Source of the DNA: Nocardioides kribbensis
GTDB taxonomy: Bacteria; Actinomycetota; Actinomycetes; Propionibacteriales; Nocardioidaceae
Reading direction: 5' to 3'
Length of the DNA stretch: 64,000 bases
Assembly: GCF_015070375.1 (NCBI RefSeq)
Contig: NZ_JADCLL010000008.1
Location: 1-64,000 of the forward strand
The stretch's first letter is position 1. Each line of letters begins with the position of its first letter. The notes beneath the pieces were generated by a model. It worked only from the letters and a program-made list of their open reading frames with translations, did no database searches and was not told where the DNA came from. Shown one piece after another: positions 61,272 through 64,000 of this stretch. A program made the translations under genes and the position numbers.

Positions 61272-61676
61272 TCAGGCCTGGCCCTTGAGAGCGCGGGGGA
61301 TCTCCTTGCCCTGGGCGATGGCCTTCTCGGGGGCGCGCACCTGCTTGACCTTCTTGACGCCGACGAAGGCGAGGAGGCCGGCGAGGAGCAGGTAGGCGCC
61401 GAAGACGATGAGGAAGGCCCAGTGCAGGGCCAGGCCGTCGCCGTTCCAGTTGATGAGGTAGGCGAAGGCCACCGAGAGCATGATGACGGCCAGCACGGCG
61501 AGACCGCCGGCGGCCACGAAGAGCCCGATGCCGACACCGCCGGCCTTGACGCTGACCTTCAGCTCCGACTTCGCCAGCTCGATCTCCTTGGAGACCAGGG
61601 TGGAGATGTCGCGGCTGGCGTCGGCCACCAGCTTGCCGATGGTGGGGTCGGTGTCCTTGACCGGTTCGATGGCCAT
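61272..61676 (-). CDS. Actinobacterial Holin-X family (phage holin superfamily III) membrane protein
   Basis: A 134-residue protein. The amphipathic N-terminal helix TIGKLVADASRDISTLVSKEIELAKSEL is diagnostic of this family. Two membrane helices follow (about residues 47-75 and 85-107) and then a basic tail. Despite the name it is a chromosomal housekeeping-type protein in actinobacteria, and no phage genes are near. It is convergent with marP. A minus-strand TAGGGT near 61748-61743 may be its -10. Confidence 0.88.
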   Translation of the reverse strand: MAIEPVKDTDPTIGKLVADASRDISTLVSKEIELAKSELKVSVKAGGVGIGLFVAAGGLAVLAVIMLSVAFAYLINWNGDGLALHWAFLIVFGAYLLLAGLLAFVGVKKVKQVRAPEKAIAQGKEIPRALKGQA

Positions 61677-61760
61677 GTGTGGGTGCTCCCGCTGCTCCAG
61701 CGCCGTGCGTGCCGACGTCGACGTGTGTGACTGCTCCGCCCGACCCTACAGAACGCGGGC

Positions 61761-61794
61761 CCCCGGCCTCACCACCGTGGGGGTGAGGCCGGGG
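61761..61794. terminator. Terminator downstream of nhaA
   Basis: A 13-bp perfect stem, CCCCGGCCTCACC/GGTGAGGCCGGGG, with an 8-base loop, 7 bp beyond the nhaA stop (minus strand). Confidence 0.75.
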
Positions 61795-61801
61795 CCGGGG
61801 C

Positions 61802-63148
61802 TCAGCGCGTGCCGGGCTCGCCGCGCTGGAAGACGTCGGGGATGCCGTCGAGGTCGCGGTCCTCGGCCTCCTCCTCGCACAGGCGCCGGTAGACCCGGTT
61901 GCGCCCGCGCAGGACGACGGTGGCCAGCAGCGCAGCGATCACCGAGCCGACCAGCACACCGACCTTGACGTGGTCGTCGCGCTCGGAGCCCTGGCCGAAG
62001 GCGAGCTCGCCGATGAGCAGCGAGACCGTGAAGCCGATCCCCGCGAGCATCGACATGCCGAGCACGTCGACCCAGGTCAGGTCGTCGTCGAGGTCGGCGC
62101 GGGTGAAGGTCGACAGCAGCCAGGTCGAGCCGACGATGCCGACGGTCTTGCCCACCACCAGGCCGGTGACGATGCCGAGGGCGACCGGGTCGCCGAGGGA
62201 GTCGACCAGCCCGCTGAGCCCGCCGACGGTCACGCCCGCGGCGAAGAAGGCGAAGACGGGCACGGCGACACCGGCGCTGATGGGGCGCACGAGGTGCTCG
62301 AGGTGCTCGGCCAGGCCCGGGCCCTCCTGGCCGTCGCGGCGCAGCACCGGCACGGTGAAGCCGAGCAGCACGCCGGCGACCGTGGCGTGCACGCCCGACT
62401 CGTGCACCAGGGCCCAGGCCACGACGGCGAGGGGGATGAGCAGCCAGCCCTTCCACACCCGCTTCTGCACCAGCAGGGCGAAGGCCGCGATCGGCACCAG
62501 GGCGAGCGCGAGGAAGGTCAGGTCGAGCTCGCTGGTGTAGAAGATCGCGATGATGGTGATGGCCAGCAGGTCGTCGACGACCGCGAGGGTCAGCAGGAAG
62601 GTGCGCAGGCCCGAGGGCAGGTGGGTGCTGATGACGGCCAGGATCGCCACGGCGAAGGCGATGTCGGTGGCGGTGGGGATGGCCCAGCCGCGCAGGTCGC
62701 CGTCACCGCCGAGGTTCCACAGCACGAAGACCAGCGCCGGCACAGCCATGCCGCCGACCGCCGCCGCCACCGGGAGGGCGGCGCGGCGCGGGTCGCGGAG
62801 GTCTCCCGCGACGAACTCGCGCTTGAGCTCCAGGCCGGCCACGAAGAAGAAGATCGCCAGCAGCCCGTCGGCCGCCCAGGTGCCGAGGGAGAGGTCGAGG
62901 TGCAGCGCCGAGGGCCCGACGGTGTAGTCGCGGATCGACTCGTAGACCGAGGCCCAGGGGGTGTTGGCCCACACGATGGCGACCACGGCCCCCGCGATGA
63001 GCAGCATGCCGCCGGTGGTCTCGGCGCGCAGGATCTCCGCGACGCGGGAGTGCTCCAGGAAGGAGCCGCGGGCGAAGAGGCGCTGGCGACCCGGGGCCGG
63101 GTCGGGTGTCGGACCGGGCGGGGGAGTGGGCTGCTGGGCGTCGGGCAC
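61802..63148 (-). CDS. nhaA: NhaA sodium/proton antiporter
   Basis: A 448-residue NhaA. The essential aspartate pair is in [14 protein letters not shown]. The discontinuous-helix motif is [13 protein letters not shown], and the pH-sensor-side segment [16 protein letters not shown] is present. About twelve membrane helices are visible. An extra N-terminal ~30-residue Pro-rich tail and an acidic C-terminal tail ([19 protein letters not shown]) extend beyond the E. coli protein; the tail resembles a calcium-binding-like DxDxDG loop. It exchanges 2 H+ for Na+ in alkaline or salt stress. The GTG at 63148 is the start. Confidence 0.94.
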   Translation of the reverse strand: MPDAQQPTPPPGPTPDPAPGRQRLFARGSFLEHSRVAEILRAETTGGMLLIAGAVVAIVWANTPWASVYESIRDYTVGPSALHLDLSLGTWAADGLLAIFFFVAGLELKREFVAGDLRDPRRAALPVAAAVGGMAVPALVFVLWNLGGDGDLRGWAIPTATDIAFAVAILAVISTHLPSGLRTFLLTLAVVDDLLAITIIAIFYTSELDLTFLALALVPIAAFALLVQKRVWKGWLLIPLAVVAWALVHESGVHATVAGVLLGFTVPVLRRDGQEGPGLAEHLEHLVRPISAGVAVPVFAFFAAGVTVGGLSGLVDSLGDPVALGIVTGLVVGKTVGIVGSTWLLSTFTRADLDDDLTWVDVLGMSMLAGIGFTVSLLIGELAFGQGSERDDHVKVGVLVGSVIAALLATVVLRGRNRVYRRLCEEEAEDRDLDGIPDVFQRGEPGTR

Positions 63149-63258
63149 GGGGCTCCTCAGGGGTCGGCGGGGCGAGCGCCGACCAGACTTCCCGGCTCAC
63201 CTGTTCAACAGGCTACCGGCGGCAGGGCCCCGCCCGGACCACCCGTCCGGGGCCGGAC

Positions 63259-63302
63259 ACGCACCGGCCGCCGTCGCCCGCGGGCGGCGGCGGCCGGTGC
63301 GT
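63259..63302. terminator. Long terminator hairpin downstream of acs
   Basis: A 15-bp stem (ACGCACCGGCCGCCG pairing with 63288-63302) continues, through one T-G wobble, into an inner CGCCCGCGGGCG palindrome. It lies 52 bp beyond the acs stop on the minus strand. The remaining gap to nhaA shows no other element. Confidence 0.8.
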
Positions 63303-63353
63303 CGTACGACGGGGTCGCTCGGGTGGGGCCGTGTCGGGCCTGGTCGGGCGGGG

Positions 63354-64000
63354 TCAGTCGTCGGCCTTGCCCGACTGCAGGCCCGAGGAGATGAGGTCCA
63401 TCACCGAGCTGTCGGCCAGGGTGGTGACGTCGCCGACCTGGCGGTTCTCGGCGACGTCCTTGAGCAGGCGTCGCATGATCTTGCCCGAGCGGGTCTTGGG
63501 CAGCTCGGGCACCACCATGATCTGGCGCGGCTTGGCGATCGCGCCGATCTCCTTGGCGACGTGCTTGCGCAGCTCCTCGACGATGTCCTCGCCGCCGTCG
63601 CCGGCGGAGTCGCGCAGGATGACGAAGGCGCACACCGCCTGCCCGGTGGTCTCGTCGGCGGCACCGACCACGGCGGCCTCGGCGACCTTGGGGTGCGAGA
63701 CCAGCGCCGACTCGATCTCGGTGGTGGAGAGGCGGTGGCCGGAGACGTTCATGACGTCGTCGACGCGGCCCAGCAGCCAGATCGCGCCGTCCTCGTCCTT
63801 CTTGGCGCCGTCGCCCGCGAAGTAGTAGCCCTGCTTGCGGAAGCGGCTCCAGTAGGTCTCGACGTAGCGGTCGTCGTCGCCCCACAGGGTGCGCAGCATC
63901 GAGGGCCAGGGGCCCTTGACCACGAGGTAGCCGCCGGAGCCGTTGGGCACCGACTCACCGGCCTCGTCGACGACGTCGGCCTCGATGCCGGGCAGCGGGG
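63354..64000 (-). CDS. acs: Acetyl-CoA synthetase, C-terminal part (gene continues past the right edge)
   Basis: The last ~215 residues of an AMP-forming acetyl-CoA synthetase. Visible motifs are GPWPSMLRTLWGDDDRYVETYW, YYFAGDGAKKDEDGAIWLLGRVDDVMNVSGHRLST (the A8 hinge region), ESALVSHPKVAEAAVVG, and RSGKIMRRLL near the end, whose lysine is the acetylation-controlled catalytic residue (A10 motif). The frame stays open to the window edge. It makes acetyl-CoA from acetate, ATP and CoA. A long hairpin terminator follows. Confidence 0.96.
   Translation of the reverse strand, partial: PLPGIEADVVDEAGESVPNGSGGYLVVKGPWPSMLRTLWGDDDRYVETYWSRFRKQGYYFAGDGAKKDEDGAIWLLGRVDDVMNVSGHRLSTTEIESALVSHPKVAEAAVVGAADETTGQAVCAFVILRDSAGDGGEDIVEELRKHVAKEIGAIAKPRQIMVVPELPKTRSGKIMRRLLKDVAENRQVGDVTTLADSSVMDLISSGLQSGKADD

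Noticed and set aside
61272..61676. Evidence of a prophage from a phage-holin family protein
   Set aside because: Holin-X proteins are chromosomal in actinobacteria, and no integrase, capsid or lysis genes lie nearby.

Overview
The window reads as one contiguous piece of chromosome from a very GC-rich actinobacterium. Several things support this: WhiB and Holin-X family proteins, a mycobacterial-style type VII (ESX) secretion locus, the gene neighbourhood PonA2 - WhiB4 - two ArsA-like ATPases - RidA - metallo-hydrolase - Crp - Nth - NUDIX - MarP known from Mycobacterium, and frequent leaderless start codons. Gene content resembles Nocardioidaceae (Nocardioides-like), but that is an inference from family knowledge and not a measured relationship. 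No prophage, insertion sequence or CRISPR array was seen.

Layout. 1-1.1 kb: tail of a lactate-utilisation operon (LutB end, LutC). 1.2-10 kb: mixed single genes: a small membrane protein, an alpha/beta hydrolase, tRNA-Ser(CGA), two secreted beta-rich proteins, a ChrA-type transporter, a gamma carbonic anhydrase, a crotonase and two small membrane proteins. 10.1-12.5 kb: a MoxR AAA+ ATPase and its VWA partner. 12.5-18.5 kb: two tandem, diverged copies of a three-gene cassette (WXG100-like protein, EspG-like protein, alpha/beta-hydrolase-like protein). 18.6-22.5 kb: an aminotransferase, a CPA1 antiporter, a LytR_C protein and two small genes. 22.7-33.5 kb: an ESX locus with eccC divergent from eccD1-esx-esx-eccD2-eccB-mycP.

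33.6-42.7 kb: an HTH-membrane fusion, tRNA-Ser(GGA), the SRP RNA, then the conserved block dnaX-ebfC-recR-DUF5063-aspartokinase-asd. 42.7-50.7 kb: a Pro/Ala-rich membrane protein, tRNA-Pro(CGG), a phosphoesterase, a YqeY protein, a class A PBP with a PASTA domain, a WhiB4-like protein and the ArsA-like pair. 50.7-53.7 kb: an unusual Nramp-family transporter preceded by an 8-codon leader ORF, and a fructose-type PTS EIIBC. 53.9-61.2 kb: DUF4177, RidA, NUDIX, metallo-hydrolase, a DUF559 nuclease-like gene embedded in repeats, Crp, Nth, NUDIX and MarP. 61.3-64 kb: a Holin-X protein, NhaA and the C-terminal part of acetyl-CoA synthetase, which runs off the right edge.

How parts fit together. The most unusual region is 12.5-33.5 kb. 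A type VII secretion machine with two EccD paralogues, no EccE nearby and a mycosin whose catalytic residues appear lost lies 4 kb from two duplicated cassettes whose products look like its substrates and chaperones. In one cassette the hydrolase keeps its catalytic serine (GHSQGG); in the other it is replaced by alanine (GSAQGG), which suggests an active/pseudo-enzyme pair. The conserved block around 45-61 kb combines cell-wall synthesis, redox sensing, cAMP signalling, DNA repair and a periplasmic protease, as in Mycobacterium, where these genes belong to acid and oxidative stress responses.
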